This document shows, in pieces, positions 16,274 to 24,968 of a stretch of 37,058 nt of DNA. The stretch is taken from assembly GCA_964344785.1 (NCBI GenBank), contig CAYFOR010000016.1:1-37058 (forward strand), in the 5' to 3' direction. A program made the position numbers and the translations under genes. The notes under the pieces are model-generated. The model was not told where the DNA came from, ran no database searches, and was given only the letters and a program-made list of their open reading frames with translations. How positions within the stretch are numbered: position 1 is the stretch's first letter; every line of letters begins with the position of its first letter. Origin of the DNA: Thiopontia sp964344785. Lineage in GTDB: Bacteria > Pseudomonadota > Gammaproteobacteria > GCF-002020875.

Positions 16274-17679
16274 TGAGCAATATCTATCAGTTTATAGAGG
16301 TCGCCCGCATGGACCCGCCCAAGGTCTCGGCCGAGCTGCGGATCACCGAGTATAAGGAGATCTACAACGGGTTTGGTGAGCAGGATGCCGCCACCCAGGC
16401 AGATCGCTGCCTCTCCTGTGGTAATCCCTACTGCTCCTGGAAATGTCCGGTCCACAACCACATCCCGCACTGGCTCAAGTTGATTGCCAATGGAGAGATT
16501 GAGAAGGCGGCCGAACTATCTCATCGTACCAACTCGCTACCCGAAATGTGCGGCAGGGTTTGCCCGCAGGATCGACTTTGTGAAGGGGCCTGTACCCTGG
16601 AAGATGGTTTTGGTGCGGTCACCATCGGTGCAATCGAGAAATATATCTCTGATAACGCCTTTGCCAGGGGATGGCGTCCGGACCTCTCATCCGTTGAGCC
16701 GACTGGAAAAAGGGTTGCCATTGTGGGGGCCGGACCGGCAGGCCTCGGTTGTGCCGATGTGCTGACCCGCAATGGGGTCTCCTGTGTGGTTTATGACCGC
16801 CATCCGGAGATTGGTGGGCTGCTCACCTTTGGTATTCCCGAGTTCAAGCTGGAGAAAGAGGTCGTGCGCAATCGTCGCAAGATCTTCGAGGGGATGGGGA
16901 TCGAGTTCCGTCTCAACACCGAGATCGGTAAGGATGTCACCTTCGAGTCCCTGGAGAGTGAGTATGATGCCATTTTCCTCGGTATGGGCACCTACAAATA
17001 CATGACCGCCGGTATCCCTGGGGAAGCGTTACCCGGTGTTCATGCTGCGCTCGACTTCCTGATCTCCAATGTCAACCACTGCAATGGTTATGAGAAAGAT
17101 CCAGCGGATTTTGTCGATATGGCCGGCAAGCGGGTAGTCGTGCTGGGTGGTGGTGATACCGCGATGGACTGTAACCGTACCTCAATCCGGCAGAGTGCAG
17201 CATCGGTAACCTGCTCTTACCGCCGGGATGAGGAGAACATGCCGGGCTCCCGCAAAGAGGTGGCCAATGCCAAGGAAGAGGGTGTACGGTTCCGTTTCAA
17301 CACCCAGCCGGTTGAGATTGTCGGTGATGGCAAGGTGGAAGGGATCAAGGTGATCTCAACCCAACTCGGAGAACCAGATGAAAATGGCCGCAGAAGGCCG
17401 GAGCCGGTTCCCGACAGTGATGAGATCATTCCTGCAGATGCAGTCATTATCGCCTTCGGCTTTCAGCCCAGCCCCCCCGCATGGGTTGACGGTAACCAGA
17501 TCAAGACCGACAGTCGTGGCCGTGTCCTCGCTGCCGAAGAGCAGGCCTATATGAAGCAGACCTCCAATCCCAAAGTGTTTGCCGGGGGAGACATGGTACG
17601 TGGCTCCAACCTGGTGGTTTCGGCAGTCTGGGACGGGCGTAAAGCGGCAGAGGGGATTCTGGACTATCTTGAGGTGTAG
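16273..17679 (+). CDS. gltD: Glutamate synthase (NADPH) small subunit
   Basis: The 468-aa beta subunit, which takes electrons from NADPH through FAD and passes them via Fe-S clusters to the GltB flavin. The N-terminal Cys motif CLSCGNPYCSWKC (C46, C49, C54, C58) and a second set in CGRVCPQDRLCEGAC hold [4Fe-4S] clusters. VAIVGAGPAGLG (about 148-159) is the FAD dinucleotide fold and VVVLGGGDTAMDC (about 287-299) the NADPH fold. A final FAD motif lies at VFAGGDMVRG. Length is normal for the family. It overlaps gltB by one base, and a small hairpin separates it from the stator gene downstream. Confidence 0.98.
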   Translation: MSNIYQFIEVARMDPPKVSAELRITEYKEIYNGFGEQDAATQADRCLSCGNPYCSWKCPVHNHIPHWLKLIANGEIEKAAELSHRTNSLPEMCGRVCPQDRLCEGACTLEDGFGAVTIGAIEKYISDNAFARGWRPDLSSVEPTGKRVAIVGAGPAGLGCADVLTRNGVSCVVYDRHPEIGGLLTFGIPEFKLEKEVVRNRRKIFEGMGIEFRLNTEIGKDVTFESLESEYDAIFLGMGTYKYMTAGIPGEALPGVHAALDFLISNVNHCNGYEKDPADFVDMAGKRVVVLGGGDTAMDCNRTSIRQSAASVTCSYRRDEENMPGSRKEVANAKEEGVRFRFNTQPVEIVGDGKVEGIKVISTQLGEPDENGRRRPEPVPDSDEIIPADAVIIAFGFQPSPPAWVDGNQIKTDSRGRVLAAEEQAYMKQTSNPKVFAGGDMVRGSNLVVSAVWDGRKAAEGILDYLEV

Positions 17680-17692
17680 CCCTATACTCATC

Positions 17693-17712
17693 AACTCCTT
17701 AAAGTAGGAGTT
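17693..17712 (+). promoter_or_regulatory. Hairpin enclosing the ribosome site of the MotA-like gene
   Basis: AACTCC (17693-17698) pairs with GGAGTT (17707-17712) around an 8-base loop. The 3' arm contains the AGGAG Shine-Dalgarno (17706-17710) for the ATG at 17718. TTT follows only weakly, so it may work as a leaky terminator after gltD, as an RBS-masking hairpin, or both. Confidence 0.5.
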
Positions 17713-17717
17713 TTGTC

Positions 17718-18488
17718 ATGGATTTTGCCTCACTGGTTGGTGTACTGTCCGGCCTCGGAATGATCATTGGGGCCATCCTCTATCAAGGGGATGTGAGCAG
17801 CTTCGTCAATGTGCCCGGGATGATGGTGGTGATTGGAGGGACCATTTCGGCAACCCTGCTGACCTTCAACCTGGGGGATGTGATCCTGGCGATCCGAACC
17901 TCTACTTCGGTCTTCTTTCGAAAACATGAAGACCCCAACGATATGCTGGAGCTGATGCTTGATCTGAGTCGGCATGCCCTGCATAACGGCTTCACCTCAC
18001 TGGCCAAGATGGAGAAGGATGAGTATCCGGAGATCATCAACAAGGCAATCCAGCTCACAGCGGATAATATGAATGAAGGGGTAATCAGTGCAGCACTGCG
18101 TACCGAAATCGAGTCGGTCAAATTGCGGGATATGGTCATTCAGGATATCTTCCGCAAGATGGCGATGTATGCACCCTCCTTTGGCATGATCGGAACCATC
18201 ATCGGTCTGATCAGCATGCTCTCCAAGATGGAGGACCCCTCCATGGTCGGTCCGGCGATGGCACTGGCGTTAACTACTACATTCTATGGGTCGCTGCTCT
18301 CCACCATGCTCTTCTTTCCTGCAGCCGGTAAATTGCGCACCCATATGATCGAAAGTGTAACCAATCTGGAGATCGTATTTACCGGATCAATCAGTATTCT
18401 GCGTGGTGAGCACCCGATGATTCTGTACGAGAAGGCGAGTGCCTTCATCCCGGTTAGCAAGCGACGTGAATTCAAGTCGGATGTCTGA
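17718..18488 (+). CDS. MotA/PomA-like stator channel subunit
   Basis: A 256-aa inner-membrane protein of the MotA/TolQ/ExbB family, ion-channel ring of a rotary stator. Four TM segments: about 1-20, 30-52, 147-170 and 180-205, with a cytoplasmic loop of about 95 residues between TM2 and TM3. The start MDFASLVGVLSG and the VVIGGTISATLL segment are closer to sodium-type PomA/MotA than to ExbB. TM3 (APSFGMIGTIIGLISML) and TM4 (MALALTTTFYGSLLSTMLF) carry the expected small and Thr residues that line the ion path. AGGAG lies 7 bases before the ATG. Its partner starts 31 bases downstream. No other flagellar gene is in the window, so it may drive a flagellum encoded elsewhere or another rotary device. 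Confidence 0.88.
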   Translation: MDFASLVGVLSGLGMIIGAILYQGDVSSFVNVPGMMVVIGGTISATLLTFNLGDVILAIRTSTSVFFRKHEDPNDMLELMLDLSRHALHNGFTSLAKMEKDEYPEIINKAIQLTADNMNEGVISAALRTEIESVKLRDMVIQDIFRKMAMYAPSFGMIGTIIGLISMLSKMEDPSMVGPAMALALTTTFYGSLLSTMLFFPAAGKLRTHMIESVTNLEIVFTGSISILRGEHPMILYEKASAFIPVSKRREFKSDV

Positions 18489-18519
18489 TCCCGGCTGGTT
18501 GGCCTACAGGTAGCAACGG

Positions 18520-19431
18520 ATGGCAAAACTAGGGGTCTCAAGCAAATCCGCACGCCGCAAGGCGGCACTTGCACAGTCATCCAATTCAAGTCTTCGGGAC
18601 GAGAGTCTGCTTGAGGCCAATGCAAGTACTCTTTTTACAACCATTGAAGAGCTGGTCAAGGGCGAGGAAGAGACCGCACGCGACCAACACAGCTGGTTGC
18701 TCACCTACTCTGATCTGGCCACCGTCATTCTGGTCTTCTTTGTAATGCTGCAGGTGATCTCTGACTTTAACCCCGAGAAATTCAATACCCTGTTTAATCA
18801 GGATATGGATATTCCGGAGGCGCCACCTGAACCGCTCAAGGAGGAGGAGATCAAGGCGCTGGAGCTGATGAAGAACTTTGAAGATCCGGACGAGACCCTG
18901 CAGCTCCTTGAAAAGGTGAGAAGCTCCAAGGAGTTGATGAAACTGCTGGAGAGCATGAACAACTCCAAGCAGATTGTGGAGTTGCACAAGAAGATCAAGC
19001 GTGACATTCGCCGCCACAAGATTCATCTTTCGGTCAGCGCCGAAACAGACAAGGAACTGACGATGGTGGTCATCAAGATTCGTAGTGGTCTGCTGTTCAA
19101 GTCGGGTTCGGCCAGCCTCTCCAAGGCTTCCTATAAAACCATTGACCGGATCATTGAGATTATCCGTCCCTACAAAAATTTCAATGTCAATATACAGGGA
19201 CATACGGATGACCGACCGATCAAGACCGTACAGTTCCCGTCCAACTGGGAACTCTCTGCCATCCGGGCCACCAGTATCCTGCGTTATGTACTGGAGAGCA
19301 GGCGCATCGAGCCGGCACGACTGACCGCAACCGGGTTCGGGGATTTGCTTCCAGTGGATAGCAACGAGAGCGCGACGGGGCGGGCAAAGAACCGCAGGGT
19401 CGAGTTTATCTTAAGAAAGATCGTAAACTAG
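18520..19431 (+). CDS. MotB/PomB-like stator subunit with OmpA domain
   Basis: A 303-aa partner of the MotA-like channel. A single TM (about 58-80, LLTYSDLATVILVFFVML) contains Asp65, the ion-carrying residue of MotB-type proteins. A periplasmic plug and helical linker (about 85-175, charged and Leu-rich) follow. The C-terminal OmpA-like peptidoglycan-binding domain is about 180-303, with GHTDDRPI and the conserved NWELSAIRATSILRYV helix. The cytoplasmic tail before the TM is about 57 residues and Ser/Arg-rich at its start, longer than the 20-30 usual in MotB. That tail could dock a regulator. It is the last gene of the pair and convergent with the minus-strand dprA-topA cluster. Confidence 0.9.
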   Translation: MAKLGVSSKSARRKAALAQSSNSSLRDESLLEANASTLFTTIEELVKGEEETARDQHSWLLTYSDLATVILVFFVMLQVISDFNPEKFNTLFNQDMDIPEAPPEPLKEEEIKALELMKNFEDPDETLQLLEKVRSSKELMKLLESMNNSKQIVELHKKIKRDIRRHKIHLSVSAETDKELTMVVIKIRSGLLFKSGSASLSKASYKTIDRIIEIIRPYKNFNVNIQGHTDDRPIKTVQFPSNWELSAIRATSILRYVLESRRIEPARLTATGFGDLLPVDSNESATGRAKNRRVEFILRKIVN

Positions 19432-19457
19432 CCTGAATGGAAGGCTGGTTCAGGGCT
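19430..19457. terminator. Weak hairpin in the convergent gap
   Basis: AGCCTGAA (19430-19437, overlapping the MotB-like stop) pairs with TTCAGGGCT (19449-19457) with one bulged G. No strong T tract follows on either side, so it would at best be an inefficient bidirectional terminator. Confidence 0.3.
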
Positions 19458-19459
19458 AG

Positions 19460-19792
19460 CTAGCGAGAACTCTCTCTGATCCGCTGCAGATGATCCTTCA
19501 TCTGTTTACGGCTCTCTCCCTCGCCTACAATTGCCTCAAGCAGATTTTCGCCTCCGGCACCGCGCTCCATTGACATCTTCTGAGGCTTTTCGCCCTTCTG
19601 TTTTCCGCCAGTTCCCGGCTGTCCACCGGATGGTTTTGAGGCATCCTGGGTAGTGGATTCTGCAGCCATCTCATCGTTACCGCTTCGACTCTCGTCGGAG
19701 ACGCTGATATGCAGGAGATAGAAACCGACCAATAACACCAGGGAGATCCCAAGTGCAATCAGTAACCCTTGAATCTGGCGTGATTGATTCAT
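19460..19792 (-). CDS. Hypothetical membrane-anchored protein downstream of purE
   Basis: A 110-aa protein that I do not recognise. One N-terminal TM helix (about 8-28, LLIALGISLVLLVGFYLLHI) is followed by a low-complexity Ser/Gly/Lys/Glu-rich stretch. A charged C-terminal helix (about 85-110, EAIVGEGESRKQMKDHLQRI) closes it. By the positive-inside rule the tail probably lies in the periplasm. A G-rich sequence (GGGTGGG) before the ATG at 19792 could serve as ribosome site. It begins 37 bases after purE in the same direction and probably ends that operon. Confidence 0.65.
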   Translation of the reverse strand: MNQSRQIQGLLIALGISLVLLVGFYLLHISVSDESRSGNDEMAAESTTQDASKPSGGQPGTGGKQKGEKPQKMSMERGAGGENLLEAIVGEGESRKQMKDHLQRIRESSR

Positions 19793-19829
19793 AACCCACC
19801 CCCAGTAGCCTGACTACGTTAAGGGGATT

Positions 19830-20336
19830 TTATTCCTCTTTTAGCTGCTGCTGCAACTGGGCATCAGCTGCCTGGACTGCCTTGGCATTGGCCTCCCGGT
19901 CCTCAATCAGGCGGGTTGCCAGTGAAGCATCGGCCGTTGCCATAATCTGTGCGGCCAGATAGGCTGCATTTTTCGCACCGGGTTTGCCGATCGCGACAGT
20001 AGCTACGGGAATTCCGCCAGGCATCTGTACAGTAGACAATAGTGAGTCCATCCCCTCCAGTGCGCCATTCATCGGTACTCCGATAACCGGCTTGGTGGTT
20101 GCTGCAGCTACTGCCCCCGCCAGATGGGCGGCCAGCCCAGCCGCTGCAATAAAGACGCCACAGCCACGCTGCTCAGCCTCCTTGACATAACTATGGGTGA
20201 TTGTCGGTGTTCTGTGGGCTGAGGTGATCTTGACCTCAAAGGGGACATCAAGCTTTTTCAGGGTATCAAGGCAAGCCTGCATGGTTGGCAGGTCAGAGTT
20301 GGAACCCATCAGTACTGCAACAAAATAGTTATCCAT
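19830..20336 (-). CDS. purE: N5-carboxyaminoimidazole ribonucleotide mutase
   Basis: Cytoplasmic class I PurE, 168 aa, converting N5-CAIR to CAIR in purine synthesis. Substrate motifs are GSNSD (11-15), SAHRTP with catalytic His41, and the GLAAHLAG and GVPMNGALEGMDSLLSTVQMP loops. I chose ATG 20336; a GTG three codons upstream (20345) is also possible. It begins 15 bases after the topA stop. purK, its usual partner, is not here: the next gene is a small hypothetical protein, so PurK must be encoded elsewhere. Confidence 0.96.
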   Translation of the reverse strand: MDNYFVAVLMGSNSDLPTMQACLDTLKKLDVPFEVKITSAHRTPTITHSYVKEAEQRGCGVFIAAAGLAAHLAGAVAAATTKPVIGVPMNGALEGMDSLLSTVQMPGGIPVATVAIGKPGAKNAAYLAAQIMATADASLATRLIEDREANAKAVQAADAQLQQQLKEE

Positions 20337-20351
20337 TCTATTCACTACTAA

Positions 20352-22991
20352 TTACGATTTTTTCCGGGAAACTTTCTTTTTTGCACTTTTTTTCTTGGCG
20401 CTTTTCTTTTTCGCCGCCTTTTTCTTCGATGCAGCTTTCTTCTTGGTTGCCGCACTGGCCTGGCGTTTCTCGGCCGCACGGGCAGCGGCTGCACCATTGG
20501 CAGATATCAGGCGAATTCGTTTTCCTTGTGCCTCCAACTCTTCCACCATCTTCAGTGCCTTCTCCAGCTTCCCCTCCTTGACCTTCAGGGTTGCGTTGGG
20601 AAAACCATCAGGCTCCCGTAGAAGGGTGAAGCCGCCCCCATGATACTGTTTGGATAGTCGTTTGCGCTCCTTGTCACTTTCGGCCAGCAGGGTCTCGCAC
20701 TGCTCCAGCGTCAACGTGGCCGGGTCACTATCGGCAGGTGGTTTCACATTCTTGAAGCCATTGGTGATAAAGGGGCCCCAGCGCCCATCCAGAACCTGAA
20801 TAGGTGAGCCCTCAAACAGGCGGATCTCTTTCTCCCGGTCACTGGCCTTTTTCTCTTCGACAAAGGCAATCGCACGTTCCAGCTCGATGGTGTGAGGATC
20901 TTCCGGTTCAATGGAGACATTCTGTGCAAGTAGCTCAATCCCTTTGATTGGACTGGCTTCCAGATGGTCACGTACCACAATATCGACATAGCCGGCATAG
21001 GGGCCAAAGCGACCGGTGTTCACGGTCACAGCCTCACCATCCTCAGTACTTCCTAACAGCCGTGGCAGCTCAAACAGCGGCAGCACTTCCTCAAGCGTTA
21101 CCGAATCCTTGCGCTGGTCCGGGCGCAATCCGGCAAACAGCGGTTTCTCCTCATCATCCCGGGTACCGATCTGGGCATACGAGCCGAAACGTCCAATCTT
21201 GACGCTGACGGGCCGACCCGATTTTGGATCTGTGCCGAGGTGGCGGGTTTGGGATGCCTCCTCGCGTGAGATATCGGCGGCTCCTTCGATGTCGGTATGG
21301 AACGGCCAGTAAAACTGTCCCAGCATCTCGCGCCACTCCAGCTTGCCCAGCGCAATTTCATCAAACTCCGCCTCAACCCGTGCAGTAAAGTTGTAGTCGA
21401 TGATCTCGGAGAAATGCTTGACCAGAAAGTCGGTTACAACGCCTGCAATATCCTGCGGGATCAGTCGCCCCTTATCCGAGCCTGTCATCTCGATCTTTTC
21501 GTGTGAGGTGATCTGATCGTCTTGAAGGGTCAGAATGCGCAGGGTCCGCTCTCGGCCCTCCTGCTCACCGCGGCTGACATAACCACGGTTTTGAATGGTG
21601 GAGATCGTAGGTGCGTAGGTCGAGGGTCGTCCGATACCCAGCTCTTCCAGCTTCCTGACCAAGCTCGCTTCGGAATAGCGGGCCGGAGGGCGGGAGAATG
21701 ATTCCAGTGCACGCATTTCTGCCAGCTCAACCACCTCTCCCTCGGTGAGGGCGGGAAGGCGTTTGGATTCCTCGTTGCCACGCTCGGGGTAGACCTTGAG
21801 AAAGCCGTCGAAGGTGAGCACCTCGCCTTTGGCAACGAGAGACTCTTCCATGGTGGAAAGGCCAATGGTAGCGGTTGTGCGCTCCAGTCGGGCATCGGAC
21901 ATCTGGGAAGCAATCGTGCGCTGCCAGATCAGTTCGTAGAGCCGCTGCTCATTCTTTTCACCACCGACTGTCGACTTGCCGAGGTCGGTTGGGCGAATCG
22001 CTTCGTGGGCCTCTTGTGCACCGGCAGACTTTGTCTTGTAGTGGCGACGTTGGACATATTCACTCCCAAAATGGCTGCCGATCACCTCTTCTGCCTGCTC
22101 ATGGGCAAGATTGGAAAGGTTGACCGAGTCGGTACGCATATAGGTGATCTTTCCAGATTCATAGAGCCTTTGAGCCACCATCATGGTCTGTCGTACCGAG
22201 AAGCCGAGGCGTTGCGAAGCCTCCTGCTGCAGGGTCGAGGTGGTAAACGGTGCCCTTGGAGAGCGTTTGGCAGGCCGCTTGTCAATCTTGCTGATGGTGT
22301 AGGCAGCTCCCCTGGCCAGTTCCAGAAATGCCTTGGCATCATTGAGCCCTTCAAGCTCCTTGGGCAGGCGGGCCTCGAACTGCGTTCCCTGGTGATTTAA
22401 TAGTTGGGCGGAAATCTTGAAAGAGGAGACCGGCTGAAAGGCGTCGATTTCACGTTCCCGCTCGACGACCAGCCGCACGGCAACGGACTGAACCCGCCCT
22501 GCGGAGAGCCCGGTCTGAATCTTCTTCCATAGCACCGGCGAGAGCTCAAAACCAACCAAGCGATCCAGGATGCGGCGAGCTTGCTGACCGTTCACCAGGT
22601 CACGATTGATGGACCTTGGGTTCTGAATCGCCTCAAGGATGGCGGGTTTGGTGATCTCATGAAATACGATACGCTGACTGTTATCTTCGGTCAGCTCCAA
22701 TACCTGTTCAAGATGCCAGGCAATGGCTTCTCCCTCGCGGTCCTCATCCGATGCGAGCCAGACCATATCGGCCTTGCGGGTGGCGCGTTTCAACTCGTTG
22801 ATGACCTTCTCTTTATCCTCACTGACCTCATAGGTGGGTTCGAAATTCTGTTCGATATCGACGGCCAACCCCTTTCCCGGAAGGTCCCGCACATGACCAT
22901 AGCTGGACATCACCGTGAAGTCCGTACCGAGAAACTTCTCGATGGTCTTGGCTTTGGCAGGGGATTCGACAATGACCAGATTTTTACTCAC
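20352..22991 (-). CDS. topA: DNA topoisomerase I with Lys-rich tail
   Basis: A type IA topoisomerase of 879 aa, which relaxes negative supercoils. The Toprim domain has VESPAKAKTIEKFLG and DEDREGEAIAWHL. The catalytic Tyr is Tyr284 (GKITYMRTDSVNL). Instead of the Cys4 zinc ribbons of E. coli TopA, the C-terminal half carries topoisomerase C-terminal repeats (IGRFGSYAQIG, TGRFGPYAGYV, DGRWGPFITNG) and I see only one Cys in the whole chain. The last 30 residues hold 17 Lys in a histone-H1-like tail, as in actinobacterial or alphaproteobacterial enzymes. The start is GTG at 22991, where the family-typical MSKNLVIVESP begins. It lies downstream of smg in the dprA-smg-topA order. Confidence 0.97.
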   Translation of the reverse strand: MSKNLVIVESPAKAKTIEKFLGTDFTVMSSYGHVRDLPGKGLAVDIEQNFEPTYEVSEDKEKVINELKRATRKADMVWLASDEDREGEAIAWHLEQVLELTEDNSQRIVFHEITKPAILEAIQNPRSINRDLVNGQQARRILDRLVGFELSPVLWKKIQTGLSAGRVQSVAVRLVVEREREIDAFQPVSSFKISAQLLNHQGTQFEARLPKELEGLNDAKAFLELARGAAYTISKIDKRPAKRSPRAPFTTSTLQQEASQRLGFSVRQTMMVAQRLYESGKITYMRTDSVNLSNLAHEQAEEVIGSHFGSEYVQRRHYKTKSAGAQEAHEAIRPTDLGKSTVGGEKNEQRLYELIWQRTIASQMSDARLERTTATIGLSTMEESLVAKGEVLTFDGFLKVYPERGNEESKRLPALTEGEVVELAEMRALESFSRPPARYSEASLVRKLEELGIGRPSTYAPTISTIQNRGYVSRGEQEGRERTLRILTLQDDQITSHEKIEMTGSDKGRLIPQDIAGVVTDFLVKHFSEIIDYNFTARVEAEFDEIALGKLEWREMLGQFYWPFHTDIEGAADISREEASQTRHLGTDPKSGRPVSVKIGRFGSYAQIGTRDDEEKPLFAGLRPDQRKDSVTLEEVLPLFELPRLLGSTEDGEAVTVNTGRFGPYAGYVDIVVRDHLEASPIKGIELLAQNVSIEPEDPHTIELERAIAFVEEKKASDREKEIRLFEGSPIQVLDGRWGPFITNGFKNVKPPADSDPATLTLEQCETLLAESDKERKRLSKQYHGGGFTLLREPDGFPNATLKVKEGKLEKALKMVEELEAQGKRIRLISANGAAAARAAEKRQASAATKKKAASKKKAAKKKSAKKKSAKKKVSRKKS

Positions 22992-23155
22992 GAGTCTGCT
23001 CTATAAAACAATATATTTAACGATTAAACGTACTTTACCAGCCTGCAGATTCTTGCAGAGAGATGCGGAAACAGGAACCCAGGGTGATCATTGAATAGTT
23101 GATCGCCACAACAGGTGTAAGGGCGGGTCACCGCAGCATGCTGTCAGGTGGCCAT

Positions 23156-23647
23156 TCAGTGAATCAGTTCAGGGGCACCCTCATAGACAAAATCCTCCAT
23201 CCAGGCATAGGAAGACTCCGCTCCTGGCTGGTTAAAGAGAACCATGAGTACAACCCACTTGAGCTGCTCTTGATCAAATTCATCCGTCTCAAGCGCAATG
23301 ACGCGATCAATCACTGCCTCTCTCGCTTCGCGATTGAGCACTCCAATCTGCTCCAGGTAAAGCAGTAGCCCCTGACCTTCAGTGCCGATGATCGATGCCT
23401 CTTCATCGGTATAGACACGAAACGACGCAGCCGTCGTGGTTGCCGTTTCCGAGGTCACCTCTCCTTTCAACTCGGAGAGTGCCTCGAGCCAGTGAAAGGC
23501 ACGGTTGATCTGCTGTTCCGAGAATCCTGCACGCTGCAACTCCTCCTGCAGTTGCGCCGGAGCGGTCGGCTCCTCTGCCGTATCATGGGCATAGTTCTCG
23601 AACAGATACATTAATACTTCAAGCATGATGGTTTTGTTATTCTCCAT
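23156..23647 (-). CDS. smg: Smg family protein (DUF494)
   Basis: A 163-aa protein of the Smg/DUF494 family, function not firmly known. The conserved start (MLEVLMYLFENY), the middle FRVYTDEE and the C-terminal FDQEQLKWVVLMVLFNQPG all match E. coli Smg. The frame begins at ATG 23647, but E. coli Smg starts at the equivalent of the second ATG (23626), seven codons in, so either may be used. It sits between dprA and topA as in many gammaproteobacteria, 41 bases after dprA. The 164-base gap to topA holds no gene that I can see. Confidence 0.92.
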   Translation of the reverse strand: MENNKTIMLEVLMYLFENYAHDTAEEPTAPAQLQEELQRAGFSEQQINRAFHWLEALSELKGEVTSETATTTAASFRVYTDEEASIIGTEGQGLLLYLEQIGVLNREAREAVIDRVIALETDEFDQEQLKWVVLMVLFNQPGAESSYAWMEDFVYEGAPELIH

Positions 23648-23688
23648 ACGTCACTATTCAGGGGTGAACTGAACAGTTACTGCCAGAC

Positions 23689-24813
23689 TCAATCTCTGAC
23701 TCGTCGTTGTACCTTTCCTCCCGGTAGAGATACAACTTCTCCCTGAATCTCCAGCTGCATAATAATCGAGGAAACTGTCTCTGTCGTCAATCCACAATAT
23801 TCAATAAGCTGATCGATCAGTATAGGTTCATAACCCATCGAGTGTAAGAGTTTGGCACTGGTTGAATCCTTGGGTTCATCATTAACAGATTGATTTTCCG
23901 TGTTTTCATCGGTTGTAATCTGCTCCCTGACAAACTGGATCATCCCCTCCAGTTCATCCACGATATCGGCTGTTGTCTCCACCAGCTTGGCCCCCTGCCG
24001 GATCAACTGATGGTTTCCTCTGACCTGTGGATTATGGATCGAGCCCGGGATTGCGAATACCTCGCGTCCCTGCTCCATCGCCAATCTTGCAGTAATCAGT
24101 GATCCACTCTTCAGCGTTGCCTGGACCACAAGCGTACCCAGTGCCAACCCGCTGATGATGCGGTTTCTGCGAGGAAAATTCTCCGGTCTGGCTTCGGTTC
24201 CCACGGCAAACTCCGAGATCACTGCACCCTGTTCAACCAGTTGATGGGCCAGCTTGCGGTTTCTGGCGGGATAGACCCGGTCCGGTCCTGTGCCAATGAC
24301 TGCGACGCTCTTGCCGGTATCCAGTGCACCGATATGGGCCTCGGTATCGATCCCCATTGCCATGCCACTGGTTACAGCCAGGCCCATCCGGGCCAGTTGT
24401 CGGGCAAATTGTCGTGCGATCTCCTTTCCCTGCAGATCCGGATTACGGCTGCCGACCATGGCCAGTTGTGGAAAGGAGAGCAGTTCAGGGTCTCCATGGA
24501 CATAGAGCAGCGGGGGAGGGTCACTGATCTCCCTGAGAAGAGGAGGATAAAGAGCATCATTGAGTGTAATGACCGTGGCATGTTCCTGCTCAAGCCATTG
24601 CAGATCCTGCTGAATGGTTGAGGTGAGCACTGATTGCTCTCTTGATAGGTGGTCGATGGCGCTCTGCTTCAATAGTCCACACTGTCTGAGTGCAGCAGGT
24701 CTCTGTAACAGGACCTCTTCGGCTGAACCGAAGTGTTCGATCAGCTTGCGAAAGGTTACAGCACCTATCGTGGGGGTATGGTGTAGAATCAGCCAACTAT
24801 CAATATGATCCAT
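23689..24813 (-). CDS. dprA: DNA-processing protein DprA
   Basis: A 374-aa cytoplasmic protein that loads RecA on incoming single-stranded DNA during natural transformation. An N-terminal helical SAM/HhH-like part (about 1-80) precedes the Rossmann-type domain. That domain carries the family motifs MVGSRNP, SGMAMGIDTEAHIGAL, VIGTGPDRVYPARNRKL, RRNRIISGL and SGSLITARLAMEQGREVFAIPG. A winged-helix domain (about 310-374) closes it. GAGGAAG lies upstream of ATG 24813 at somewhat long spacing. It is first in the dprA-smg-topA-purE cluster and divergent from the pqi operon. The def/fmt/lysM genes that often precede it are absent. Confidence 0.96.
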   Translation of the reverse strand: MDHIDSWLILHHTPTIGAVTFRKLIEHFGSAEEVLLQRPAALRQCGLLKQSAIDHLSREQSVLTSTIQQDLQWLEQEHATVITLNDALYPPLLREISDPPPLLYVHGDPELLSFPQLAMVGSRNPDLQGKEIARQFARQLARMGLAVTSGMAMGIDTEAHIGALDTGKSVAVIGTGPDRVYPARNRKLAHQLVEQGAVISEFAVGTEARPENFPRRNRIISGLALGTLVVQATLKSGSLITARLAMEQGREVFAIPGSIHNPQVRGNHQLIRQGAKLVETTADIVDELEGMIQFVREQITTDENTENQSVNDEPKDSTSAKLLHSMGYEPILIDQLIEYCGLTTETVSSIIMQLEIQGEVVSLPGGKVQRRVRD

Positions 24814-24877
24814 GAGTTACGCACTTCCTCTGAATGAAAAGGGCCCTGATTCCCCGTTGACGAACCCATGTGCTATT

Positions 24878-24905
24878 TTGATGCATCTCATCGGTATGAT
24901 AATAA
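24878..24905 (+). promoter_or_regulatory. Possible sigma70 promoter of the pqi operon
   Basis: TTGATG (24878-24883), a 16-base spacer, then TAATAA (24900-24905), in the divergent gap with dprA. The transcript would start near 24912, about 57 bases before the pqiA ATG. Neighbouring AT-rich repeats allow other readings. Confidence 0.35.
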
Positions 24906-24968
24906 CGTACTCGAACATAATGATAATTGCAGATGCAGTAGCTGTGATGTCGATACCCTGAACCACAG

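Noticed and set aside
20345..20450. Short DNA repeats of TTTTTC/CTTTTT type
   Set aside because: They are the Lys codons of the TopA tail, not an independent repeat or CRISPR.
24896..24935. Fur-box-like GATAAT repeats upstream of pqiA
   Set aside because: Two isolated hexamers about 20 bases apart in AT-rich sequence do not make the contiguous 19-base site.
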